A stretch of DNA of 64,000 nucleotides from Dasypus novemcinctus (GCF_030445035.2 NC_080680.1:95981157-96045156), one strand, 5' to 3'; counted from the stretch's first letter, positions 24,012 through 34,654 are shown. The notes: generated by a model from the letters alone, not told the origin. A program made the numbers and translations.

Positions 24012-25041
24012 GTGTTTGTTATATTTTGTTTGCTTTTTTTTCTCCCTTCTCTTTTTGTCTTTTTTGTTGCTCTTACACTCTCCTCCAACTCTGCCTGTCC
24101 TGTTTTTTCCTTTCTTCCTGCATTACTCCCTTTAGAATTTCTTGAAGGGGAGGTTTCTTTTTGGCATACTCTTTCAATTTCTGTTTACCTGTGAATATTT
24201 TGAATTCTCCATCATGTTTGAATGCTAGTTTAGCTGGATAGAGTATTCTTGGTTGGAAATTTTTTTTCCTTTAGCACCTTGACTGTATCATACCACTGCC
24301 TTTTTGCCTCTATGGTTTCAGATGAGAAATCAGCACTTAATCTTATGGAGCTTCCCTTGTATGTGATGTTCTTTTCTCTTGCTGCTTTTAGAATTTTCTC
24401 TTTGTCTTGAGCATTGGATAATTTGACACGTATATGTCTTGGGGTGGGCCTGTTGAGGTTTATGATGATTGGGGTGCGTTGTGCTTCTTGGATATGTACA
24501 TCTGTCTCTTTCAGTAGCTTTGGGAAGTTTTCATCCATTATTTCCTTCAACACTCCTTCTGACCCCTTTCCCTTCTCTTCTCCTTATGGGATGCCTATAA
24601 TATGTATGTTTGAGTGTTTTGCGTTATCATTCAGGTCCCTAAGTCCTAGCTGGATTTTTTCAATCTTTTATCGACCAATTCTACTATCTGTTTGATTTCT
24701 GATGTACTGTCTTCCACATCACTAATTCTTTGCTCTGCCTCTTCTAGTCTGCTGATATTGGCTGCAAGTGTATTTTTGATTTCTTGAACTGTGGTGTTCA
24801 TTCCCATCATATCTGTTATCTTTTTGCATATGTCTGCAATTTCCCCTCCAAGTGTTGTCTTCATGTTGTTAACTTCTTCCTTTACTTCATTAAATTTGTC
24901 GGTGATAAATGTTCTGAGATCTTTAATTACTTGTGCGAAGTTCTGCTCCCCTTCCTGATTTTTAGTTTGTTGATTGGATTCAGTCATGTTTTCCTGATTA
25001 CTGGTTTGGTTTGTAGATTTTTGTTGCTGTCTGGTCATCAT
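24012..25041 (-). pseudogene. L1 ORF1 (RNA-binding chaperone protein), frameshifted
   Basis: ORF1p is the trimeric RNA-binding protein of the L1 particle. The start at 25041 gives a Gln/Asn-rich head (MMTRQQQKSTNQTSNQ), then a coiled coil with the conserved L1 pattern RLEEAEQRISDVEDS. A break lies between 24646 and 24553 (an in-frame stop after HIIGIP). The C-terminal domain follows: RHIRVKLSNAQDKEKILKAA and SADFSSETIEAKRQW. A run of eight T on the + strand (24260-24267) is the likely site of a second frameshift, since the conserved downstream FQPRILYPAKLAF-like region is readable in another frame. The 3' boundary is approximate, ending just before the ORF2 ATG. Confidence 0.85.
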
Positions 25042-27063
25042 TTTATCTTGATGGGTTTAATCAGTTCCTTAGCTTCTTTGTCTAGTCTTGGGGATTAATT
25101 AGCTGTTGTTTTTGTGTAAGTGTTATATCTTCTCTTTGTCACTTTGTTCTTCTTATTCTAATTTCTTATTGCTGGTTGAGTTCACTTTAAAGGAAAGTAT
25201 TAGGGCCAGGGAAAGGCAATTATGTAAGCAAGGAAAAAGTGTAAAGTAGTATTGGTGATAAATGTTAACAGAGCAACAATATGAGATCTGGGAGGATGGA
25301 TATTAGATTCATGTAAGTTGTGTAGAGTTATAGCAGTAGGTAGAGTGCCTATAGTGAGGTAGTCAACTGAATATGGGAGGAATATGGTATGAATTAAAAA
25401 GCTAGTATTTTCATGAGAGAGGGAAAGAGAAAAGAAAGGCTATAGTTTCAAGAGTGGATAACAGACAGAAAACAGAACAAAGGTATTAGAAATTAAGAGT
25501 TAGACACTTTGTGGATTAAAGAAAGGGAGGTGGAATATAGAAGAGACAGTAGATGATGGAGGATATCAAGATGTAGAGGAAAGGGGATAGTGTAGATAGC
25601 CAAAATCTATTCAGACAGAAATGAGGCAGTGGAGGATGAGGAAACCCAGCAAATGTGAGGTGTTCCCTGTAGCACCTATTGTATAGTTAAGATAAAATAA
25701 AATAAGAAGAAGATGAGGGACAAGAGAGAGAGAAAAAAAAAGAGAGAAGAAAGGAAGAAAGAAAAAGGGGGTGGGTAAAGGGTGGGGAACAGATAGGGAA
25801 AAGAGGAAAAAGATATACGCCAACCACCATAGCCACAATACCAATAAAAAAAAAAAACCTAAATAACTGAAAAAAAAAGATTTTGGGGGATACGCTGGGA
25901 GAAAATACTAGGGGATAATGCAATGTTAGCAATCAGAACATTAAAAAAATAAAATAAAAAATAAAATAGAATAAAAATAAAAACAAAACAGAACAAAAGA
26001 AAAAAGAAAAAATGCAAATGTTGAGGGCTAGGACATTCAAGGACCTCAGATGGACCTCAGGGCGTGATGGATTCAGGGATGGAAAGTCTGAGATATTGAA
26101 GACTCAAGAGGTGTGAGTCTCTGGGATGTGGGCCCCCAGGGTTTAGGGGACTCAGACCTGGCAACCTCAAGTCCGGTTAACAGGGACCCTGGGAGCACCG
26201 CAGTGCAACACAGCCTTCAGGGATCCCCGCAGCTGTGTGCCAGCCCTATGGGCGAGGTCACATCCGCAAACTCTATCCTGTGTGTCTGAACCCCACAATT
26301 CAGTCACTCACTGGGGCCTATTCTGTGGATGTATCACCAATTCGACTTCAGGACCCCTCCCACCCTGTAAGCCCCCGGAATGGCCACCTGGGGGTGCCTC
26401 TACACTGCAGCCAATTTAATGACGCAGATCAATAGCCAGGCCCAGGGGTGGGGCTCCAGCCAGAAACGCTGATAACAGAGTCCAAAACTGAAATTCCCAC
26501 GCTTCACAAAATATTCCTGTAATCGGCTTCCAGACGTCTCCTACCGTGCCAGACCCTGGTGGCGTCTCTTTATTCCTATCTATTTAAGTCCACCGCAGAT
26601 CGGCAGCCGGGCTTGAGGGGGGGCAGGGCTCTAGGCGGAAGCGCTATTATTTGTGTCCGCAATCAAAATATTCCCCACTTCGCAATAAAACTCCCGTTTG
26701 TCTCCCCAAATCGGTCTGCAAAGGCCTCCTGTCCTGTTAACTCACCCATAGGCCGCTCAGAGCTTATGAATTCCCTAGTACCGCAGAGCCTCCAGAAAAC
26801 ACCGCTGCAGCGCCAGTGCCACGGCTCCTCCCACCCCAGGAGGGAGTATCCCATGCGCAGCTCTGACCTCCGTGTAATAGAGTTTCAATTATATTTTATA
26901 GACAAATTTTCTGTTACCTTCCCACCAAATCAATGTCCAGACACCTCCTGCCCTGCAAAAATCCTGAAACAGCCTGGTCCCGAAGAACCTCCAACGCTGC
27001 CCAGCCGCTTCTTTACAGGAGATATTATCAGGTATGCTCACTAGCCCCATCTTGCCCCACACC
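25042..27063 (-). promoter_or_regulatory. L1 5' UTR / internal promoter region
   Basis: This is the roughly 2-kb leader of the full-length L1. The distal part (26030-27063) is markedly G+C and CpG richer than its surroundings and begins with a YY1-like motif (27047-27055). Three diverged copies of a block of about 190-220 bp can be seen, with anchors on the + strand at 26521, 26708 and 26927 (each a variant of AATCggTcTgcAgACgcCTCCTg). This resembles monomer-type L1 promoters known in rodents. The proximal part (25042-26000) is A-rich and purine-rich on the + strand. A 161-codon open frame runs antisense on the + strand at 26559-27044. Confidence 0.7.
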
Positions 27064-27507
27064 GAGAAAATGTTCTTAAATCTAATTGATTCCTGAGCAT
27101 GTGAACCAATTTTAAGTAGTACTTTTAGATGAGATTACTTAGTTAAATTGTATGTGGGCCAGCCTAATCAGAATGGGTCTTAATTTTATTACTGGAGTCC
27201 TTTATAAATGTAATGAATCCAGACATGAGACAGAGGAAGCTATGGGAAGCAAGGAGCTGAAAAGAATCCAATAGAGAAGAAAAAGATCAGGAGACACCAC
27301 CATATGCTTGCCATGTGAGAGAGGAACCAAGAATCACTGGTAGCCAGCTTCAGTGGGCCAAGATTTCTGAGAAAAAGCATCACCTTGATGAGAGTAATAC
27401 CTTTATTTGGATATTTTCTTGGCCTCAAAACTGTGAGCAAATAAATTCCAAGTTTTAACCTGAACCATTTCATGATATTTGCTGCAGTAGCCTAGGATAC
27501 TAAAACA
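27064..27507 (+). mobile_element. MaLR-type LTR, 3' fragment
   Basis: Continuation of the LTR begun at 17276. It contains the ACTGGAGTCCTTTATAAA region, a GCCATGTGAGAGAGG block, the CTTGGCCTCAAAACTGTGAGC stretch typical of MLT1-like LTRs, an AATAAA signal (27440-27445) and the end CTAAAACA at 27507. The 5-bp duplication ACATC follows at 27508-27512, as expected for ERVL/MaLR integration. No internal retroviral sequence is attached, so it is a solo LTR. Confidence 0.88.
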
Positions 27508-28905
27508 ACATCCTTGGTTAGATTTATTCCCAGATATTTGATATTTTAGTTGGTATTGTAAAGGGAATTTTTCTTTGTTTCTTCTGATTATTCAGTGCTT
27601 GTGTATGCAAATGCTACTAATTTAGGGTTACCTGCCACTTTCATGAATCATTAATTAGCTAGAGTAGCTTTCGTAGATTTTTCAGGATTTTCTGTACGTA
27701 GAATCTGTCATACTCAAAATGGGAAAACTTTACTCTTTCCTTTACAATTTTGATACTTTTTTATTTTTTTCTTTCTTAAGTACTCTGGCAAGAACTTCTA
27801 GTATAACATCGAATAACAATGGTGACAGCATGCATACTTGTCTTTTAACTGATCTTAGAAGGAAAGCTTTCAGTCTTTGACCATTAAGTAGAATATTAGC
27901 TGTGGGTTTTTCATATATGCCCTTTAACATGTTGAGAGGTTTCATTCTATTCTTAGGGTTCTACATATTTTTATCAAGAAGGGGTTCTGAATTGTGTCAC
28001 ATGCCTTTTCTGTATCAATTGAGATGATCGAGTGGCTTCTTTTTTTCATTCTGTAAATACGGTGTATTACATTAATTGATTTTCTGATGTTGAAACACTT
28101 GCAATCAGGAATAAATCCTATTTGATCATGGTATATAATTCTTTTAAAATGCTGTTAGATTCTGTTTGCTAGTATTTTTTTAGGATTTCTGCATCTATAT
28201 TTATAAGAAAACTGGTCTGTGATTTTCTTGTGTATATTTATCCAACTTGGTATGCGGTTGGATATGGTATGCAGTATGATGTTGGCCTTTTAGAATGATT
28301 TAGTGTTTGTTCCCATCTCTTCAATTTTTTGGAAGATTTTGAGCAGCTTTAGAGTTGTCTTCTTGGAATGTATGATAAAATTCCCCTGTGAAGCCATCTT
28401 GTCCTGGATTTTTCTTTGTTGGGAGGTTTTTGATGACTGATTCAATATCATTATTACTGATTGGTTTTTGAGATATTCTATTTCTTCTTGAGTTAGTGTA
28501 AATAATTTGTGTGTTTCTAAGAATTTTTCCATTTCATTTAAACTATCTAATTTATTAGCATGTAGTTTTTCCTAGAATCCATATAGTCCATTTCATTTCA
28601 GTGGGGTTGTTAGGAATGACCCCATTTTCATTTCTGGTTTCTGTTATTTGCAGTCTCTTTCATTCTTTGTCAATTTAGCCAAAGGTATGTCCATTTTTTT
28701 GCTCTTTTCAAAAAATAAACTTTTGGTTTCATTGATTCTCTCTATTGTTTTGTTTGTTTGTTTTTGTTGTTCCTATTTCATTTATCTTTGCTTGAATCCT
28801 AGATATTTCCTTCTATTCATTATTGGTTTAGTTTGCTCTTCTTTTTCTAGTTCTTTCTGTTTTGAAATTATGACTCTGATTTGAAGTCTTTCCTCTTCTT
28901 CTTTT
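27508..28905 (-). mobile_element. old L1 ORF2 fragment, right part of the nest host
   Basis: This resumes the ORF2 sequence interrupted at 17275 (CATCCTTGGTTAGATTTATTC on +) and runs upstream through RT motifs, such as the degraded EKPTANILLNGQRLKAFLLRS (minus strand, near 27900), to the linker before the endonuclease domain. Frameshifts and stops are frequent. It ends near 28905, before a short L1 3'-end-like stretch (28910-28990) and the OR pseudogene. Confidence 0.83.
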
Positions 28906-29821
28906 AAACAAATCAACTTTATTGATGCATATTAAAAAGTATACACTTCTTTCAAAGTGTACAGTCAGTGTTATTTGCTGTAGTCAAAGCAAATAATCAG
29001 AAACAGGGAGGTAGGATTGGTACCAGCAAAAGGAGGTGGCCTGCATAGTTTTTCAAGTTGGAACTTCAAACAGGGCTGTTTGGTGAAGAACTGAGAAGAT
29101 GGGGTGATTTTACTTGGAGAAAAATGTCTCCTTCATGAAAAGACTCCCAAGAGCCCTTTCATGTCTCTGTTCCTCAGGCTGGAGATGAAAAGGTTGAACA
29201 TAGGTAGGGGTGACCACTGTGTACCATACTTAAGCAATTATGTCTTTGTCATTGGAGTTGTTTGAAGATGGGAGAGTCTACAGTACCATCATTGTCCCAT
29301 AGAATAGAAATACCACAGAGAGTTGGGAGACACAGGTGGATAAAGCTTTGCAGATTCCTTTGGTAGAGGAAACCCACAGGGTGGAGGTCCCAATACAGAC
29401 ATAATAGACCACAATGCCGATTAGTGGTATGATGATACCCAGTGCCCCCACAAGGAAAATGAATAGCTCATTAAGGGAGGTGTCTGAGCAGGACAATTTG
29501 AGCAGAGTGGCAAGGTAACGAAAGAAATGAGGGATTGTTAATGCGCAGAAGGACAGCTGGATCAGGGATAGAGTGTGGGACATTGCTCTTCTCTATGAAA
29601 ATAACCAGGACCCAGTCACTAGTGAGAAACACAGGCTTTTCTCACATGATATAAAGTGTAGAGCAGGTGTTCTTAACTTTTTTTGTTCCACGGACCCCTT
29701 TGACCATGAAGTGAAAACCATGGACCCCTTACTAAGTTCACACTGTACTATGTATTATTTAATAAATATATCACACCCACAGCAATATGTCCCCACAAGA
29801 ATAATGCTTTTTTATTAAATT

Positions 29822-30865
29822 ATTATTTTATTTTTATTTTTAAAGAAGCTTTAGATTACATAAATGTTACATATAAAATATTTGGGGGAAGCAGTGTAGC
29901 TTAAGTGATAAGGACTCTGCCTACCATGTGGGAGGACCCGGGTTTTATTGCTGGGGCCTCCTGGTGAAAAAAGAAGAGAAAGCATGCCTGCACAACAAAC
30001 CATTGCCCATGTGTGAGCTGAGTGCTTGTACAGTGAGCCGAGTGCCTGCCCAATTGCCAGAAAGGTGAGCCGAGGTCCCAAGTGAGTGCACAGTGTGGTT
30101 AGCCAGTGCCTATGCAGTGAGCCAGTGCCCACACATTGAACCAAGTTCCCGTGCAGCAAGCTGATTCCCAGTGCAGTGAGCCAGTGCTCACACAGTGAGT
30201 CAAGTGTCTGTGCAGCAAGCTGAGTACTTGCACCATGAACAAGTACCCATGCAGCAAGATGATGATGCAACAAAAAAGAGAGGAAGGGGAGACTCAAGGT
30301 GAAGCACAGCAGAGACCAAGAACTGAGGTGGTACAATTGACAGGGAACCTCTCTCCACATCAGTGGCCTGGAGGATTCAAGCCTGGTGAATCACAGAAGA
30401 GAAAGATGAGAAGAGAAGACAAAAATGGAAATTGATACAGAAGATCACACAGTAAATGGACACAGACAGCAAGAAGAGCAGGGCAGGGGAGCAGGAAAAG
30501 AAGAAAAAATATATGGGATTCCTACATGCCCCACTCCCTCCACCTCCCATACTTTCCCACATTAACAACATACTTTGTTAGTTGGGTACATTTGTTACAA
30601 CTACTGATGACATATTGAAGCACTCCTACTAACCATGGACTACAGTATACATTATAGTTTACACTGTCCCACACAATTTTGTAGGTATTGACAAAATATG
30701 CAATGGCCTGTATCCATCACTGCAATGCAATGCGGGACAACTCCAATGTCCCAAAAATGCTGCCATATTACACTTATTCTTCTTCCTCCAATCCCATTAG
30801 AACCTCTGGTGGCAACGTGGAAGAACTCTTGTCACTGATATAAAGAATACTGTTTTCTTGAATTT
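29822..30865 (-). mobile_element. L1 3' end (older type) inside the hAT element
   Basis: The T-rich end at 29822-29843 is followed by AAGCTTTAGATTACATAAATGTTACAT, the reverse of the L1 terminal block seen at 45730-45765. The sequence resumes after a SINE at about 30505 (GGGATTCCTACATGCCCCACT) and continues to about 30865. It entered the hAT element after that element had entered the OR gene. Confidence 0.78.
29883..30505 (+). mobile_element. long composite tRNA-headed SINE with internal minisatellite
   Basis: The tRNA-like head GGGGAAGCAGTGTAGCTTAAGTGA...CCCGGGTTTTATTGC (29885-29951) is followed by a linker, then a degenerate tandem tract of GAGCCnAGTGCCnnnnCAGT-like units (about 29995-30250). 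A body ending in an A-rich tail (30480-30505) completes it. Near-repeats aaaatatttgggg (left) and aaaatatatggga (right) may be the target duplication. I recall similar long DAS-type SINEs from armadillo. Confidence 0.7.
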
Positions 30866-31242
30866 CAGTTCAAGCTCACAGACTCCTTATTAAGAACCCC
30901 TTGTGTAGAGGATGACAGATGACAACATTCCTGTCATATGCTGTCACTTCAAGAAGGTTATCAATACAACCAAAAAATATAAAATAATAGGTTTTTGCTA
31001 CCCACCCTGCAGAAGGGATGGATTGATTCTGAGTATGCGAGGGCCAAGTGGCTGAAGAAGAAGTACAGGGGGGAGTGGAGGGAAGAGCCCAGCCTGATGA
31101 GGGGGATGATGAGCAGGTTCCCCAGCACCGTGTTGATGAACCTGCCTAGGAAGAGGATAAAGAACTTGCCCTGATGCTCTGGCTGGATGGGGAGTCCCAG
31201 GAGGAGGAATTAAGACACTTGGCTCTGGTTTTCTAGTCTCAT

Positions 31243-32720
31243 ACTGCTCTTCTCTGCTGGGAAGTGGGAAAGGTCAGAGACTGTGAAAATGTGATGATGC
31301 CCATCAGAGTTGGGTCTTTTATTTTCTCCTGGGAGATAAGAATGTCTAAATTTCTATCATCACTTAGTCTTGCCAAAGCAAGCAAAGTCTTCAACAGCCA
31401 ACAAAATTTCTTTAAATGGAATCAGGATGAATTCATTCTTCTTTTTTTTTTTCAGTCAACAGTATTCCAGACATTATGATATTAATTAAAGTACAAGAAT
31501 AATAACACATACAAGTTCTCTTCTCTCAGCATGCTGACCCTCTAGGGAGCATCTCGCAGAGGACTTACTAACGGTGTGATTCTGCAGTTATATTCCGTGC
31601 TTTGCAATTCTAGACACACCACTTTCTAGCTTATCTTCAGCAGCTAAATTTTTTTTGGCCTCATTTCGTGCCTCTGCAATGTGAAGATATCAATATTACA
31701 TATTCATATGGATAATAAGAATAATTACTGATTCAGTAATTACTATCTTAGAATACTGCCCTGCATAAATAAGTACACAAATATTTTACCTACTTTTATG
31801 ACAAGATAAGAATCCAAATCAAACCAGAATGAAAGTTAAGAATTCAATAAAAGAGGATCATGTGATAGATATCAGAAAAGATCAGAATGCTGGCCTAAAA
31901 GTTATGTTTTTGTTTCTGAACTTTCAAACTCTATAGGGAGTTTCTGGGTCTAGATATAGACCACAGGAGTGAATTCTCTGATGTAACTTGTCTTAATGCA
32001 TGGTCATAAATTTGCCATGAAATAAGCTTTGTTTCAGTTCATCTATCTCCCACTATCTCTGCATACATCCAGTACTTCAAATTGGCTCAGATCTGAGTTT
32101 TCATATTCAGTAATATCCCTGATTATCTCCCTGGACTTGAGAACTGGTATATTCTGTAGGATTAGGGGTATATACTAGAATTCAAATTTACCTGATTAAC
32201 CATCACTATTTCCCAATATTGATGTTAACACAGATAAAAAAAATTGACATGTAATGAGTCTTTATGACAGATAAATATAGTTTTGCACTATTCCCTCATT
32301 TATTTTTTTCTCAGCAGCTCTGGGAGATAGGTTTTGTTAACACAACATTCAGAAGGAATAAGAAACCAGATGTTCACACTGTCAGTAACTGCTATAGTCA
32401 CAATTATCTCCCATGGTTTTCTCCTCTACTTTTATGACCCTGTTTCTTCTTCTCTTTAATTGGAAGAAGACCCAGGACCCACAAAGATATTATTTCAGAG
32501 CTAAAGGAGGCCTCCTGCTCAGAAAACTGTCTCCATTCATAGTCCCACAGTTTTTTGCAGTTTGCAAATGGCTACCACATGCCTTCAGTTTCATTCAATT
32601 CGATTTTGTGCTGAGAAGCGAGACAAGAGTGATTTTTTATTTTCGTTTCACTAATGTGAAAAGTAAAATCACTTATACAAGGTTGCACAGATATTGCATG
32701 GTAGAACTTAATCTCAAAGG
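31243..32720. other. region upstream of the OR pseudogene, with MIR-like relics
   Basis: 31480-31640 resembles 47630-47830, upstream of the intact OR, which supports a shared origin. Weak MIR-like stretches lie at about 32250-32370 and 32640-32720 (AGTAAAATCACTTATACAAGGTTGCACAG, minus orientation). No coding sequence is supported. Confidence 0.5.
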
Positions 32721-32724
32721 TGTG

Positions 32725-33160
32725 GTTTTTTTTCTTTTTTCTCTCTTTATTTTTTTTAAATGTTATATTAAAAAATATTTATATACAAGAGGTGCCCATA
32801 CACCCTCCACCCCCTCAACCCACTCCTCCTACATCAACAACCTCTTTCATCATCATGGCACATTCATTGCATTTGGTGAATACGTTTTGGAGCACTGCTG
32901 CACTACATGGATAATGGCTTACATTGCAGCTTACACTCTCCCCCAGTCCACCCAGTGGGCCATGGTAGGACATACAATGTCCAGCATCAGTCCCTGCAGT
33001 ACCACTCAGAACAATACCCATCCTGAAAATGCCCCCACATCATGTCTCTTCTCTCCTCTCCTTACTCTCAGCAGCTACCATGGCCACTTTCTTCACATCA
33101 TTGCTACAGTTTCTTCCACTACTAACCACAATATTTCCATAGTAGAGTTTTTTGGATGAT
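32725..33160 (-). mobile_element. L1 3' end, part B, minus strand
   Basis: T-rich tail (32727-32760), then the reverse of the standard terminal block (GCACATTCATTGCATTTGGTGAATACG, CCCAGTGGGCCATGGTAGGACAT), ending at TTGCTACAGTTTCTTCCACTACTAACC near 33130-33160. It is a typical 5'-truncated copy. Confidence 0.88.
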
Positions 33161-33664
33161 CTTTTCCCTAGAGAGGGAATTTTCCCATGGAGGCTGGAAA
33201 GACTAAACTATAGTTAAATTTTAGAATATCAATATGCTTGGGAGAGGGATCTGATGTAAACAGTTTTTAATGCATCTGGTTATAGATGTTTGTTCCACGT
33301 TTGTTACAGTTGGTTCATGTTTAAGTTTATGGGGCATCAGAACTGCTGACGAGGACTAGCTTATAACTGAGTATTGCTAGGTCAGACTTAACGCAGGAAC
33401 TCAAATATTTTCTGGAGGAGGCCACAACACCTAACAACTATGGACCTGTGATTTTAAGGGAAGGGAATAAGGCAGGAATGGTGCATGCAATCTGGACCTT
33501 GCATAAGAGAAGTGCCTAGAAAATGGTCAGTAATGAAAAGGAGCAGCTGTGAACTGGAGTGTTTGAAGAGATCCTTTGAATAAACCCAATCTTCATGTCT
33601 TTATACCAAATATTTTCTCCTGCATGGTCAAAAAATGTTGTGTACGTGTTCCTCCAACATGAAG

Positions 33665-33815
33665 CTGTGATTTACTAAGTGCTTACTTTGTACCCCATGC
33701 TTTCTTAAGCATCTTCATGGCAATATATTACTACAATTATTATTCCCATTTTACAGTGAAATGGGAACATCAGAGAGATCACACCCAAGGTCACAAAGTT
33801 ATTAAGTGAGGGGAA
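33665..33815 (-). repeat. MIR
   Basis: TTTACTAAGTGCTTACTTTGTACC...CTTAAGCATCTTCATGG...TTATTATTCCCATTTTACAG...CCCAAGGTCACAAAG is the MIR core read in antisense. It is well preserved for its age. Confidence 0.88.
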
Positions 33816-34650
33816 AAAAGGATAAGATTGAATGTACATATATGTGGCACCAGAAATTAGCATTTGTTTACTAAACTATGTTACCAAAATCAAAGTTTAG
33901 AGTAAAGATATTAAGCTTCTAGGGACTCTGCTATAGTGTTTAAATCACATAAAGAAATGGTTCCAACTGATCTTCAAAATGCGCCACTTTTGGAGCTTCC
34001 CATGTGAATTCTTTTCTCAGCAGTGGAGAGTCAGAATGTGAGAGTTAAAAATACATACAAACACACAGATGTTTGTATCTGGGTTTTAAGTCTTCTGCCC
34101 TACATACCTTCTGGGTGAAGGAAATCAAGGTATGAATTTGTTACACTCAATATATTCACATATAAACCCTCATTATCACAGGTACACACATTGCCAAAAG
34201 GTGATTTACAGACTTCTTGGGCTTATACTCAACTTAAGTAAATACAATTAGGTATGAATCAGTTCACACAAAATCATGCAAAACTCACTCACACACACAT
34301 AAATATACACAGTCACATGACAACACAGCTACACACAGAGAATTATCAACTATTCTATACAAAAACCTAACACATGAATTGTAGTGTGACAATCATACAT
34401 ATTTACATCACAAGCATTACATAAAGTCTTCAATAAAGTATACAAACAACACAAATGCAAGTAAAATAAGCACGCATATTGTTGAAACAAATTTCCAGTT
34501 TGCTCTGACCTACATTTATCCTAGGTGAAGGTATTTAGTGTGTTAGCCAGTTACTTATACACAGATACAACTACACAACACAAGCAAAATCACATGTAAC
34601 TTCTCTGATAATTACACATACACACATACACCCATGACTTAAGACATTCC
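33816..34650. repeat. intergenic with degenerate CA-rich tract
   Basis: No gene is seen. 34040-34070 and 34270-34650 contain scattered CACACA/ACATAC runs interrupted by other sequence, an old decayed microsatellite. A similar CA-rich tract lies at 48980-49115, upstream of the intact OR. Confidence 0.5.
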
Positions 34651-34654
34651 TTTT

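Larger units (their letters stand above)
17316..27063 (-). mobile_element. full-length LINE-1, recent, with target-site duplication
   Basis: A complete L1 of about 9.75 kb. It is flanked by the 11-bp direct repeat gagaaaatgtt (17305-17315 and 27064-27074). On the minus strand it begins GGTGTGGGGCAAGATGG, which contains the YY1-type CAAGATGG start of mammalian L1 (27047-27055). Then come a 5' UTR of about 2.0 kb, ORF1 (ending near 24012, starting at 25041), ORF2 (23996-20196), a 3' UTR of about 2.9 kb and an A-rich tail (T-rich on +, 17316-17352). ORF1 and ORF2 carry a few frameshifts or stops, so this copy is probably dead but young compared with the other L1s here. It lies inside a MaLR LTR. 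Confidence 0.93.
29664..30902. mobile_element. hAT (Charlie-like) DNA transposon relic with 8-bp target duplication
   Basis: The left end CAGGTGTTCTTAAC and right end TTAAGAACCCCTT are inverted repeats of the common mammalian hAT terminus. The 8-bp direct repeat gtgtagag flanks it (29656-29663 and 30903-30910), as expected for hAT transposase. GTTCCACGGACCCCTTTGACC at the left is the standard Charlie-type subterminal sequence. No transposase frame is present. Most of its length is later insertions (L1 tail and SINE). Confidence 0.9.
29110..31242 (-). pseudogene. olfactory receptor pseudogene, OR1J-related, split by a hAT element
   Basis: The coding sequence starts at 31242 (MRLENQSQVS) and hits an in-frame TAA at codon 11 (31210-31212). 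TM1-TM2 sequence follows (LGNLLIIPLIRL, HSPLYFFFSHLALA). Most of the TM2-TM3 interval is deleted, and the DRY region reads TAYDRNVVICHP. A hAT transposon occupies 29664-30902, flanked by an 8-bp duplication. The remaining part (29110-29663) keeps [26 protein letters not shown] and a degraded TM7. In ECL2 the conserved Cys of FFC is Arg. A terminal TAA lies at 29110-29112. It shares long stretches with the intact OR at 46458-47399, so it is a paralogue from the same cluster. It cannot encode a receptor. Confidence 0.92.

Noticed and set aside
29995..30250. Evenly spaced short repeats that could suggest a CRISPR array.
   Set aside because: Units are contiguous and degenerate with no unique spacers, and the context is a mammalian SINE.
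32413..33159. Open frame of 248 codons on the + strand, the longest outside L1 ORF2, the L1 and the OR gene.
   Set aside because: Its 3' third is the antisense of a standard L1 tail (32725-33160) and its 5' part includes a MIR-like relic. No domain, no codon signature; a chance frame through repeats.
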